DNA of 12,516 nucleotides from Neisseriaceae bacterium (GTDB taxonomy: Bacteria; Pseudomonadota; Gammaproteobacteria; Burkholderiales; Neisseriaceae). Where the stretch lies: positions 1 through 12,516 of the forward strand of contig JASLBZ010000059.1 of the NCBI GenBank assembly GCA_030146285.1. Reading direction: 5' to 3'. Positions within the stretch are counted from its first letter, which is position 1. The number at the start of each line of letters is the position of its first letter. The notes beneath the pieces were generated by a model, which saw nothing but the letters and a program-made list of their open reading frames with translations, did no database searches and was not told the DNA's origin. Shown here piece by piece: positions 7,273 to 12,516 of the stretch. The position numbers and the translations under genes are program-made.

Positions 7273-7919
7273 TTCATGATGCTTCAAAAAAAGCCTTGTT
7301 TTTAACAGGGCTTCTTTTTTTATGCATTTCGCTATTGGGCTGTAGCCCCACCAAGCATGAACACACAGATGAAACATGGGTTAACAACGTCAACCAGAGC
7401 ATCACAACAACGTTTCAAGTGGGCGATTGGATTGTGAGAGCGGGCACAGGCCATGAGAGCCAGTTGATTATGAAGCTCAGTGGTAGCGAATTTTCACACA
7501 TTGGTGTGATTACCCAAGTGACGCCAGAAGTTCGCATTGTTCATGCCACAACTGACGACAAACCCAGTCAAAAAAATCAAGTCATTGAGTCGAGTTTGGG
7601 GGAGTTTACCCACCATTCATTGGCAAGCAAATGGGCTGTATATCGCTACTTAGACATGCCTTTGGCCAAGATGCAACAAATGGCGATTGAAGTAGAGCAA
7701 AAACAAGGACTGCCTTTTATTTTGGACACCCAAGAGCATCCACATCGTTATTGCACAAGCATCATTGCCGAATCATTGCCGCTTGCTGTTCAGAATAAAC
7801 TCACATGGCAAACGGTGAACTTTCCTGGCTTTAAAGGAAAATTATTGTATCCCAATGCCTTCTTGCATTTGCAAAACACCCATTTAATATACCAAAGTGA
7901 TGCATTGCCGGTTATTTGA
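7254..7919 (+). CDS. YaeF/YiiX-like permuted papain-family lipoprotein hydrolase
   Basis: The protein has 221 residues. The N-terminus holds KKALFLTGLLFLCISLLGC, a lipoprotein signal with lipobox LLGC (Cys30). The domain follows the permuted NlpC/P60 (C92, YaeF/YiiX) order: GDWIVRAG at 57-64, SEFSHIGVI with the likely catalytic His82, VHA at 96-98, and RYCTSIIAESL with the likely nucleophile Cys167. Such enzymes hydrolyse amide or ester bonds, perhaps in peptidoglycan or lipids; the substrate here is unknown. The ATG overlaps the previous gene by 19 bases and has only a weak GATGGA upstream, so translation may be coupled. No better in-frame start precedes the signal peptide. A terminator hairpin is encoded inside the signal peptide (7286-7321). 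Domain call is good; the start is moderately sure. Confidence 0.75.
   Translation: MENQSVIHDASKKALFLTGLLFLCISLLGCSPTKHEHTDETWVNNVNQSITTTFQVGDWIVRAGTGHESQLIMKLSGSEFSHIGVITQVTPEVRIVHATTDDKPSQKNQVIESSLGEFTHHSLASKWAVYRYLDMPLAKMQQMAIEVEQKQGLPFILDTQEHPHRYCTSIIAESLPLAVQNKLTWQTVNFPGFKGKLLYPNAFLHLQNTHLIYQSDALPVI
7286..7321 (+). terminator. Intrinsic terminator inside the next gene's signal-peptide codons
   Basis: AAGCCTTGTT (7291-7300), loop TTT, and AACAGGGCTT (7304-7313) form a 10-pair stem with one G-T wobble. A5 precedes it, and C then T7 follow (7314-7321). It lies 18 bases after the DUF4878-type gene stop, the usual place for that gene's terminator. It also falls within codons 12-23 of the downstream lipoprotein, encoding its hydrophobic signal core. 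Readthrough would depend on ribosomes covering the hairpin. Confidence 0.7.
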
Positions 7920-7999
7920 GGCAAACACACAGCATAAAAGGCATAAATCAAGTACACTGTCGCCTTTACGATGAATCCTCAAATTGACAAGACACCCAC

Positions 8000-8548
8000 A
8001 TGGCACTGAAAGCAACAATTTACAAAGCAAACATTAATATCGCCGACATGAACCGCAATCATTATGAAGATGTGCAATTGACCTTGGCACAACACCCATC
8101 TGAAAGCGAGTCACGCATGATGTTGCGCCTTTTGGCTTGGATTTGCCATGCAGATGAGCGTTTGGTTTTCACCAAAGGTTTGGCTGCAGATGATGAGCCA
8201 GAAGTATGGCGTTTAAATGATTACAATGAACCTGATTTGTGGATTGAACTGGGATTACCTGATGAGAAACGATTGCGCAAAGCTTCTCATCAAGCACAAG
8301 AAGTGATTTTGTATGCCTATGGTGAGCGTGCGGCAAGTGTTTGGTGGCAGCAAAACAAAGGCAAATTAAGCATGCTTAAAAATGTGAGCATTGTTTTTCT
8401 AGACGATGCACAATTATCACAATTAACATCACTGTGCCAGCGCAGTATGGTGTTGCAGGCAACCTTACAAGAAGACACCATTTATCTGGCTGACAATGAA
8501 CAGCATTTGGGTTTTAAATTTGACGTTTGGCAAGAGGCCGCTCAATAA
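8000..8548 (+). CDS. yaeQ: YaeQ family protein
   Basis: The 182 residues align almost end to end with E. coli YaeQ (181): MALKATIYKA, LTLAQHPSESESRMMLRLLAW, ADDEPEVW, DLWIELGLPDEKR, WWQQNKGK and LDDAQL are all shared. YaeQ folds like a PD-(D/E)XK nuclease, but its biochemical role is not established; it was once linked to suppression of RfaH loss. It is presumably cytosolic. The start is fixed by conservation, although the upstream bases (ACAAGAC) make a weak ribosome binding site. arfB follows after two bases, the same order as in E. coli, so the two are probably one transcript. The 80 bases before it contain no clear promoter. Confidence 0.95.
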   Translation: MALKATIYKANINIADMNRNHYEDVQLTLAQHPSESESRMMLRLLAWICHADERLVFTKGLAADDEPEVWRLNDYNEPDLWIELGLPDEKRLRKASHQAQEVILYAYGERAASVWWQQNKGKLSMLKNVSIVFLDDAQLSQLTSLCQRSMVLQATLQEDTIYLADNEQHLGFKFDVWQEAAQ

Positions 8549-8550
8549 CA

Positions 8551-8967
8551 ATGATTCAACTTTCAAACAATGTGTCCTTATCTTTGGATGAAATTGAACT
8601 CACTGCCATTCGTGCGCAAGGATCAGGTGGACAGCATGTGAACAAAACATCGACTGCCATCCACCTTCGTTTTGACATTCGTGCTTCCAGTTTGCCTGAG
8701 TATTACCAACAGCGGTTATTGGCGTTAAAACACCATTTGATTACGGCCAATGGCATGGTGGTGATTAAATCACAAGAGCACCGCAGTCAAGAAATGAACA
8801 AAGAAGCTGCCATTGCACGTTTGGTGGCTTTGATTACAGAGGCGATGGTGGTGCAAAAAGCCCGACATGCAACCAGACCGACACTGGGTTCTAAAAAAAG
8901 AAGATTAGAAGGCAAAGCCAAAAAAGGCATTACCAAGTCATTGCGTGGCAAGGTACGCTTGGATTAG
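8551..8967 (+). CDS. arfB: Alternative ribosome-rescue factor B (peptidyl-tRNA hydrolase)
   Basis: ArfB frees ribosomes stalled on mRNAs without a stop codon by hydrolysing peptidyl-tRNA. The catalytic GGQ lies in AIRAQGSGGQHVNKTSTAIHLRFDIRASS (split here only by eye; GGQ is near residues 27-29). The basic C-terminal tail, rich in K and R (SKKRRLEGKAKKG... to GKVRLD), is the part that sits in the empty mRNA channel. It has 138 residues (140 in E. coli). The ATG at 8551 gives an N-terminus comparable to E. coli MIVISRHVAIP. A TTG at 8527 in frame is less likely. There is no close ribosome binding site, so translation probably depends on termination at the yaeQ stop two bases upstream. Confidence 0.95.
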   Translation: MIQLSNNVSLSLDEIELTAIRAQGSGGQHVNKTSTAIHLRFDIRASSLPEYYQQRLLALKHHLITANGMVVIKSQEHRSQEMNKEAAIARLVALITEAMVVQKARHATRPTLGSKKRRLEGKAKKGITKSLRGKVRLD

Positions 8968-9044
8968 CCACCACAATAGGGCATCAATCTAAACATAAAG
9001 AGTAGGGTGATGATGAATCTTATTTTGCAATCAGAATAACCCAC

Positions 9045-9074
9045 AAAAAAAACGACCTTTAAGGTCGTTTTTTT
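9045..9074. terminator. Bidirectional terminator between arfB and the binding-protein gene
   Basis: A8-CGACC at the left pairs with GGTCG-T7 at the right around a TTTAA centre, a nearly perfect palindrome. A T run follows on either strand. It lies between two convergent genes, 77 bases after arfB and 11 bases after the stop of the minus-strand gene, so it can end both transcripts. Confidence 0.92.
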
Positions 9075-9085
9075 ATCACATAATA

Positions 9086-9895
9086 TTATTTACTGATGAA
9101 GTACTGATTGTAAATAGATTCAAAAGTACCTTTGTCTTTCACTTTTTTTAGCGCTTCATTGAATACTGCCAGTGTTTCGGTATCGCCTTTTTGTACGGCA
9201 ATACTGTAGTATTCTTTATCGAAGTTTTCTGTTTCAATTTTGGTGAAACCTTTGTCGCCATTGTTTTTCAAATAGTGATCGATAACGGCGCTATCGCTGA
9301 TAACAGCGTCAACACCATTGTTTTCCAATTCTTTTAACACCAAAGGCAAGCTCTCAAAACGGGCAATTTTATTGCTGGTTTGACCCAGTAATTTAGAAGC
9401 CACTAAGTCACCTGTGTTGCCTGTTACCACACCAACACGGCTTAAGTTTTTCAATTCATCTGCATTGGCCAATGTTTTGCCTTTTGGCAACAAAATGACT
9501 TGTTGGATTTCAAAATAAGGATCAGTAAAATCAAATGATTGTTGGCGCTCTTCGGTCATGGTCACCGCAGAAATCAAAGCATCTGCATCGCCTGTCGACA
9601 AGCTTGCAAATAAACCATCCCAAGGTTGGTTTTTGAATTCGACCTTAAAGTTGCCTTCTTTGGCCATGGCTTTAATCAAATCAACATCAAAGCCAGCCAA
9701 TTCACCATTGGTTGTGGCATATTCAAAAGGTGCAAACTCAGCATTCATCGCAACGCGGTATGTTTTTTCTTGTGTTGCTTCAGAGGCTGCTGGGTTGTTT
9801 TCTACAGATGCTTTTGAATCACTACCACCGCCACAAGCAGTTAAAGCCATACTTGAGAAAAGTACAGCAGTTGATAGCCATTTCTTCATGTTCAT
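9086..9895 (-). CDS. ABC-type amino-acid substrate-binding lipoprotein (SBP family 3)
   Basis: This 269-residue protein has a lipoprotein signal, MNMKKWLSTAVLFSSMALTAC, with lipobox LTAC and lipidated Cys21. A short Gly/Ser/Ala linker follows. The bacterial solute-binding family 3 core then runs through YRVAMNAEFAPFEYATTNGE, GFDVDLIKAMAKEG, PWDGLFASLSTGDADALIS, TMTEERQQSFDFTDPYF, GVVTGNTG and DAVISDSAV. Such proteins bind polar amino acids outside the inner membrane and deliver them to an ABC permease. No permease or ATPase gene adjoins it, so it is an orphan; ligand and partner are unknown. The ATG at 9895 has AAGGA seven bases upstream (9903-9907 on the plus strand). A bidirectional terminator follows the stop. 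Confidence 0.92.
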   Translation of the reverse strand: MNMKKWLSTAVLFSSMALTACGGGSDSKASVENNPAASEATQEKTYRVAMNAEFAPFEYATTNGELAGFDVDLIKAMAKEGNFKVEFKNQPWDGLFASLSTGDADALISAVTMTEERQQSFDFTDPYFEIQQVILLPKGKTLANADELKNLSRVGVVTGNTGDLVASKLLGQTSNKIARFESLPLVLKELENNGVDAVISDSAVIDHYLKNNGDKGFTKIETENFDKEYYSIAVQKGDTETLAVFNEALKKVKDKGTFESIYNQYFISK

Positions 9896-9948
9896 TAACG
9901 ATTCCTTATCCTGCGTTTGAGACGCCAAATTATTTTGTTTAATTTTTT

Positions 9949-9957
9949 ATTTTAACA
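9949..9957 (-). promoter_or_regulatory. Candidate extended -10 of the binding-protein gene
   Basis: On the minus strand this reads TGT-TAAAAT, an extended -10 with five of six hexamer bases. It would start transcription near 9942, leaving a leader of about 47 bases containing AAGGA. No convincing -35 lies at 16-18 bases, which is tolerated by extended -10 promoters. Confidence 0.4.
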
Positions 9958-10079
9958 CAAAGAATTACCACCATTTGAAAAATTAGAGTTTTTCATTAAA
10001 AAGACAGTCAAGCCAGGTAAATGCATAAAAAAACGAATTGATTCAATCGCCTTAAGACTTAAAGAATAGGGTCTTGCGA

Positions 10080-10169
10080 ATGAAAAAAAGAATAGAAGCA
10101 ATCGTTGTATGTTTATGCTTATTTATTCTTTTGCTTGGCGCCAGAGTATTATATGATAATGCTTATTAA
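10080..10169 (+). CDS. Possible 29-residue membrane peptide before cysK
   Basis: The reading frame begins with ATG, has AGGG eight bases upstream, and encodes a basic start (MKKRIEA), a hydrophobic stretch (IVVCLCLFILLLGA, residues 8-21) and a short polar tail (RVLYDNAY). This looks like a single-pass membrane peptide with a cytosolic N-terminus. It ends 28 bases before cysK and contains two cysteine codons with one codon between them (residues 11 and 13), so a leader-peptide role for cysK is conceivable. No GC-rich terminator hairpin follows it, and a good -10 for cysK overlaps its last codons, which argues against attenuation. I do not recognise a family. Without homologues it may be chance. 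Confidence 0.35.
   Translation: MKKRIEAIVVCLCLFILLLGARVLYDNAY
10131..10160 (+). promoter_or_regulatory. Candidate cysK promoter
   Basis: TTGCTT (10131-10136) and GATAAT (10155-10160, five of six bases) are spaced by 18 bases. The start of transcription would be near 10167, leaving a leader of about 31 bases with GGAG (10188-10191) six bases before the cysK ATG. The promoter lies inside the possible 29-residue peptide gene. I could not identify a CysB site. Confidence 0.4.
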
Positions 10170-10197
10170 ATTTTTTAATTTAAAAACGGAGCCTAGC

Positions 10198-11130
10198 ATG
10201 AATATCGCAAATAGCATTACGGACCTAATTGGCAACACACCTTTGGTGAAACTAAATAACTTAACCAAAGATTTAGAAGCAACTGTGGTTGCTAAATTAG
10301 AGTTTTTTAACCCAGGCAGCAGTGTTAAAGACCGTATTGCTGTGGCCATGATTGATGCTGCAGAAGCAGCAGGTAAGATCAATAGCAACACAGTGATTGT
10401 TGAGCCAACCAGCGGCAACACAGGCATTGGATTGGCAATGGTTTGTGCTGCACGTGGTTACAAGTTATTGATTACGATGCCGGAAACCATGAGTCGTGAG
10501 CGTCGCATGTTATTGCGTGCATATGGTGCTCAATTGGTTTTAACACCAGGTGCTGAAGGCATGGGCGGTGCAATTGCTAAGGCACAAGCATTGGTTGATG
10601 AACATCCCAATACATACTTTATGCCACAACAATTCGCCAACCCAGCCAATCCGGAAGTCCACCGCAAAACCACAGCTGAAGAAATTTGGCGTGATACCGA
10701 TGGCAAAGTTGATATTGTCGTTGCCGGCGTAGGTACAGGCGGTACAATTACGGGTGTTGGTGAAGCGTTAAAAGCCAAAAATAGCAACATTCAAATCATT
10801 GCCATTGAGCCTGATACATCTGCGATTTTATCTGGTGGACCAAAAGGCCCACATCCGATTCAAGGCATTGGCGCAGGCTTTATTCCTGATGTATTGAATA
10901 CCCAAATTTACGATGAAGTGCTGCCTGTTAGTGGACAAAGTGCTTTTGAAACAGCCCGTTTTATGGCTGAAAAAGAGGGCGTATTGGTCGGCATTTCATC
11001 AGGAGCGGCTGTTTGGGGTGCTTTGCAAATTGGCAAACGCCCTGAAAACAAAGGCAAATTGATTGTGGTGTTATTGCCTTCTTGTGGTGAGCGATATTTG
11101 TCAACGCCATTGTTTGAGAACTTGGCATAA
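10198..11130 (+). CDS. cysK: Cysteine synthase A (O-acetylserine sulfhydrylase)
   Basis: CysK makes L-cysteine from O-acetylserine and sulfide, the last step of sulfur assimilation, in the cytosol. It is a fold-type II PLP enzyme. DLIGNTPLVKLN starts the domain. The PLP lysine is Lys44 in NPGSSVKDRIA, the substrate loop is TSGNTG (71-76), the phosphate-binding glycine loop is GTGGT (179-183), and GISSGAA and LPSCGERYLST lie near the C-terminus. It has 310 residues (323 in E. coli), typical for the family. The ATG at 10198 has GGAG six bases upstream; the 31 in-frame residues before it are not conserved. A CysM-type isozyme is less likely given SSVKDR and GERYLST. No other cys genes adjoin it. 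Confidence 0.95.
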   Translation: MNIANSITDLIGNTPLVKLNNLTKDLEATVVAKLEFFNPGSSVKDRIAVAMIDAAEAAGKINSNTVIVEPTSGNTGIGLAMVCAARGYKLLITMPETMSRERRMLLRAYGAQLVLTPGAEGMGGAIAKAQALVDEHPNTYFMPQQFANPANPEVHRKTTAEEIWRDTDGKVDIVVAGVGTGGTITGVGEALKAKNSNIQIIAIEPDTSAILSGGPKGPHPIQGIGAGFIPDVLNTQIYDEVLPVSGQSAFETARFMAEKEGVLVGISSGAAVWGALQIGKRPENKGKLIVVLLPSCGERYLSTPLFENLA

Positions 11131-11143
11131 AGCCATAAGGCTT
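11130..11143 (+). terminator. Weak hairpin at the cysK stop
   Basis: AAGCC (11130-11134) pairs with GGCTT (11139-11143) around a four-base loop, starting at the stop codon itself. Only scattered T follow, so as an intrinsic terminator it is weak. It may be a partial or inactive stop site. Confidence 0.25.
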
Positions 11144-11185
11144 GTATCTTTCATGGATTTATTGTACCGTAGCAGTATGTATATT

Positions 11186-11194
11186 TGATAAAAT
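11186..11194 (+). promoter_or_regulatory. Candidate extended -10 for a leaderless lipoprotein mRNA
   Basis: TGA-TAAAAT is an extended -10 (TGn and five of six bases) ending eight bases before the ATG at 11203. Transcription would start at or just before the ATG, and no ribosome binding site is present in between. This is the same geometry as before bioF. Confidence 0.45.
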
Positions 11195-11202
11195 AATGTC
11201 CC

Positions 11203-11673
11203 ATGAAAAAATACGTATTGACTTTGCTACTTGCGGGCCTCATTACAGGCTGCTCTAGTGTTTACATTCCTGGCACTGGCGGTGGAAAAAGCCCAACGTC
11301 AACATCTCAAGAATCTTACACATTGGCACCACAACATTGGTCTGATGTTGCTAAGATTCGAGATGAAGCCAATCGCTTGGCCATGCAGGTTGGTCGTGGT
11401 GATATTACCAAGGTGCAGGCTGCTCAATTGCTAGACAAATACCGAGTTAAACTGGTTGGTCGCAACAGTGTTGATGACAGTGTTTACAGTGTTTATTTGC
11501 GCTCAGCAGTAGAAAGCCAAAGTGGTAAAATTACCAGCGCCCAATCTAAAGCAGCCATTCAAAACGCTTTAACAGGTTGGCAACAACGTTGGCCTAATAT
11601 GCAACATAAGCCTAGCAATCCAGCATTTACAAACTTCCTTATGGAAGTCATGAACATGAAAACATTAAATTAA
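11203..11673 (+). CDS. Lipoprotein of unknown function
   Basis: I do not recognise this family. The 156-residue product has a clear lipoprotein signal, MKKYVLTLLLAGLITGC, with Cys17 as the lipidated residue. A Gly/Ser/Thr-rich linker of about 25 residues (PGTGGGKSPTSTSQES) follows. A mostly helical, charged domain runs from about 45 to 156, containing VAKIRDEANRLAMQVGRGDITKVQ in two parts and ending in a tryptophan-containing GWQQRWPNMQ. It is probably anchored in the outer or inner membrane facing the periplasm. The ATG lacks a Shine-Dalgarno sequence, and an extended -10 ends eight bases before it. A strong bidirectional terminator follows. Coding is well supported by the signal peptide and length; function is open. 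Confidence 0.8.
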   Translation: MKKYVLTLLLAGLITGCSSVYIPGTGGGKSPTSTSQESYTLAPQHWSDVAKIRDEANRLAMQVGRGDITKVQAAQLLDKYRVKLVGRNSVDDSVYSVYLRSAVESQSGKITSAQSKAAIQNALTGWQQRWPNMQHKPSNPAFTNFLMEVMNMKTLN

Positions 11674-11695
11674 ATTTAATTGCTTCCATCTTCAA

Positions 11696-11730
11696 AAAAA
11701 GCCTATATTTATGAAAATATAGGCTTTTTA
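11696..11730. terminator. Strong bidirectional intrinsic terminator
   Basis: Arms 11696-11710 (AAAAAGCCTATATTT) and 11715-11729 (AAATATAGGCTTTTT) form a perfect 15-base-pair stem around ATGA. T runs follow in both directions. It ends the lipoprotein gene and also lies 25 bases after the stop of the small minus-strand reading frame. Confidence 0.92.
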
Positions 11731-11754
11731 TTTAATTTTTTTTGTGCTTTTGAT

Positions 11755-11865
11755 TTAAGCGCGTTTTTTTTCTATTACCGAAGTTAAATAAATTGACAGT
11801 ATTGATGTCAACAAAGCCAAACCACCCAAAACGGCAAAGAAAATAATGGGAACGCTGCTATTCAT
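11755..11865 (-). CDS. Possible 36-residue single-pass membrane peptide
   Basis: On the minus strand an ATG at 11865 opens a frame that reads MNSSVPIIFFAVLGGLALLT, then SILSIYLTSVIEKKRA and a TAA. It has a short polar start, one long hydrophobic helix (about residues 5-30) and a basic end (EKKRA), the shape of small membrane proteins that bind larger membrane complexes. AGGA lies 12 bases upstream, rather far. It is convergent with the preceding lipoprotein gene and would share the bidirectional terminator at 11696-11730. I do not recognise the family. The balanced TM-plus-basic-tail layout and terminator position support it; its shortness is the main doubt. Confidence 0.45.
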   Translation of the reverse strand: MNSSVPIIFFAVLGGLALLTSILSIYLTSVIEKKRA

Positions 11866-11910
11866 GATGTTTATCTATCCTAATGTGTGTTGTTAACCAA
11901 CGATGTAAAA

Positions 11911-11966
11911 ATACAAACTCGTACCCAATGATAGTCCATAGTTTCTAATTAATAAAGAGTTTGTAT
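11911..11966. repeat. 10-base inverted repeat
   Basis: ATACAAACTC (11911-11920) and GAGTTTGTAT (11957-11966) are perfect inverted copies separated by 36 bases. They lie upstream of the small minus-strand reading frame. They could be two operator half-sites or the base of a long RNA hairpin. Confidence 0.6.
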
Positions 11967-12130
11967 ATGATTTTTAGATTACATTAGAGCCAATTAAGTT
12001 CTTATTGCTGCTTTAAACCGCATACATGATTCATCTAAACCAACAATCATTTAAAAAGAAATGACCACATGTGATATTTAAAAACTAAGGGTTGCCTTGA
12101 GAGATCCAAGGTTAGAGAAATCCAAGTTTA

Positions 12131-12146
12131 TTTTGAGCGCTCAAAA
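12131..12146. repeat. 16-base perfect palindrome
   Basis: TTTTGAGCGCTCAAAA is a perfect 16-base palindrome with a GC-rich core in an AT-rich surround. With no spacer for a loop it looks more like a dimeric-regulator site than a terminator. Confidence 0.6.
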
Positions 12147-12201
12147 AATTATAAAGCCAATGCCAACAACTAAGCATTTATTAAAAAATAGCAGACGAAA
12201 A

Positions 12202-12242
12202 ATCATGTTTTTAGCGATTCATAAAAACACAGCAAACATGAT
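12202..12242. repeat. 9-base inverted repeat
   Basis: ATCATGTTT (12202-12210) and AAACATGAT (12234-12242) are perfect inverted copies separated by 23 bases. There is no T run after either arm. Confidence 0.55.
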
Positions 12243-12297
12243 AAAAAGAGATAAATAGATGCATTAAATTCAATTCCAATCCATAATTCAAACTTCG

Positions 12298-12313
12298 CAT
12301 AATATATATTATG
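12298..12313. repeat. 16-base AT-rich perfect palindrome
   Basis: CATAATATATATTATG is a perfect palindrome. Part of it could also serve as a -10 element on either strand, so it may mark a promoter rather than an operator. Confidence 0.55.
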
Positions 12314-12337
12314 TTAAATTTTACATCCATATACAAA

Positions 12338-12356
12338 GGTGCGTCGCTATCGCGCC
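12338..12356. repeat. GC-rich hairpin in AT-rich surround
   Basis: GGTGCG (12338-12343) pairs with CGCGCC (12351-12356), with one G-T wobble, around a seven-base loop. It stands out as the only GC-rich block in this stretch. No T run follows, so it is not an intrinsic terminator. Confidence 0.45.
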
Positions 12357-12516
12357 ACTCCTTCGAATAAACTGAATCATGTATTAAGACCACAAAACAC
12401 CCATACAGAATAATCACTCATTTTAAATCCATCTTTTAAAGACTGTCTGCAATAAAAACGATTTAATTTTCATTTATAAAAGCAATAATGGCTATCTGCT
12501 AGCATTCCCATCGGTT

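Larger units (their letters stand above)
11866..12516. other. AT-rich gene-free stretch with several palindromes
   Basis: Some 650 bases hold no reading frame I can support on either strand, and no tRNA-like or rRNA-like sequence. The content is markedly AT-rich compared with the genes to the left. It holds several perfect inverted repeats, listed separately, a tandem-like pair of TCCAAG-containing segments (12099-12110 and 12114-12126), and a CCTTG/CAAGG hairpin at 12095-12111. It could be a long regulatory region for a gene beyond the right edge, hold a small RNA, or be decayed sequence. Confidence 0.5.

Noticed and set aside
7920..7999. AAAGGC/GCCTTT pairing before yaeQ as terminator or riboswitch
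   Set aside because: It is a six-base stem with a long loop and no T run.
9558..9942. Overlapping plus-strand frames of 60-120 codons opposite the binding-protein gene
   Set aside because: They are antisense to the signal peptide and N-terminal domain of a clear SBP gene and resemble no protein.
10105..10197. 31-residue N-terminal extension of CysK
   Set aside because: The conserved CysK N-terminus begins at 10198 with GGAG six bases before it. The extension runs through the promoter region.
1..12516. Anti-phage defence system, integron, transposon or prophage
   Set aside because: No integrase, transposase, toxin-antitoxin, nuclease-helicase or capsid genes are present. The single DEDDh exonuclease sits alone among housekeeping genes. 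Composition of the coding part is even.
1..12516. CRISPR array, tRNA or rRNA
   Set aside because: I saw no regularly spaced identical repeats and no T-loop (GGTTCGAATCC-like) or rRNA-like sequence on either strand.

Overview
The window looks like chromosomal DNA of a moderately low-GC gammaproteobacterium. BioA, BioF, BioC, BioD, YaeQ and ArfB all resemble their E. coli counterparts closely, and the adjacent yaeQ-arfB pair is also an E. coli arrangement. I cannot name the genus. There is no mobile element, tRNA, rRNA, CRISPR array or phage gene that I can support. Most of the window is ordinary core metabolism and small housekeeping functions.

Layout. Positions 1-262 hold no supportable gene. 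At 303-5425 lies a biotin-synthesis locus: bioA on the minus strand, divergent from bioF-bioC-bioD-bioB on the plus strand. bioF/bioC and bioC/bioD overlap, and bioB follows after 51 bases. Together these genes run from pimeloyl-ACP synthesis (BioC makes the methyl-ester starter) through KAPA (BioF), DAPA (BioA) and dethiobiotin (BioD) to biotin (BioB). The esterase that removes the methyl group (BioH or an analogue) is not in the window. The bioA-bioF gap holds a candidate BirA operator. Both arms of the locus end in strong intrinsic terminators.

5684-6583 encodes a stand-alone DEDDh 3'-5' exonuclease with an extra C-terminal basic/aromatic segment. 6862-7919 holds two lipoprotein genes: a DUF4878-like protein and a YaeF/YiiX-type permuted papain-like hydrolase. 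An intrinsic terminator lies inside the signal-peptide codons of the second gene. 8000-8967 is yaeQ-arfB, convergent with an orphan amino-acid-type ABC substrate-binding lipoprotein (9086-9895, minus); the two share one bidirectional terminator. 10198-11130 is cysK, preceded by a possible 29-residue membrane peptide. 11203-11673 is an unrecognised lipoprotein that may be translated from a leaderless mRNA.

The right end (11755-12516) has a possible 36-residue membrane peptide on the minus strand. About 650 AT-rich bases without a gene follow, containing several perfect palindromes and inverted repeats.

I see no clear new multi-gene system. The observations most worth checking are the terminator inside a coding region, the two start sites with matching leaderless geometry, and the two short membrane-peptide genes.
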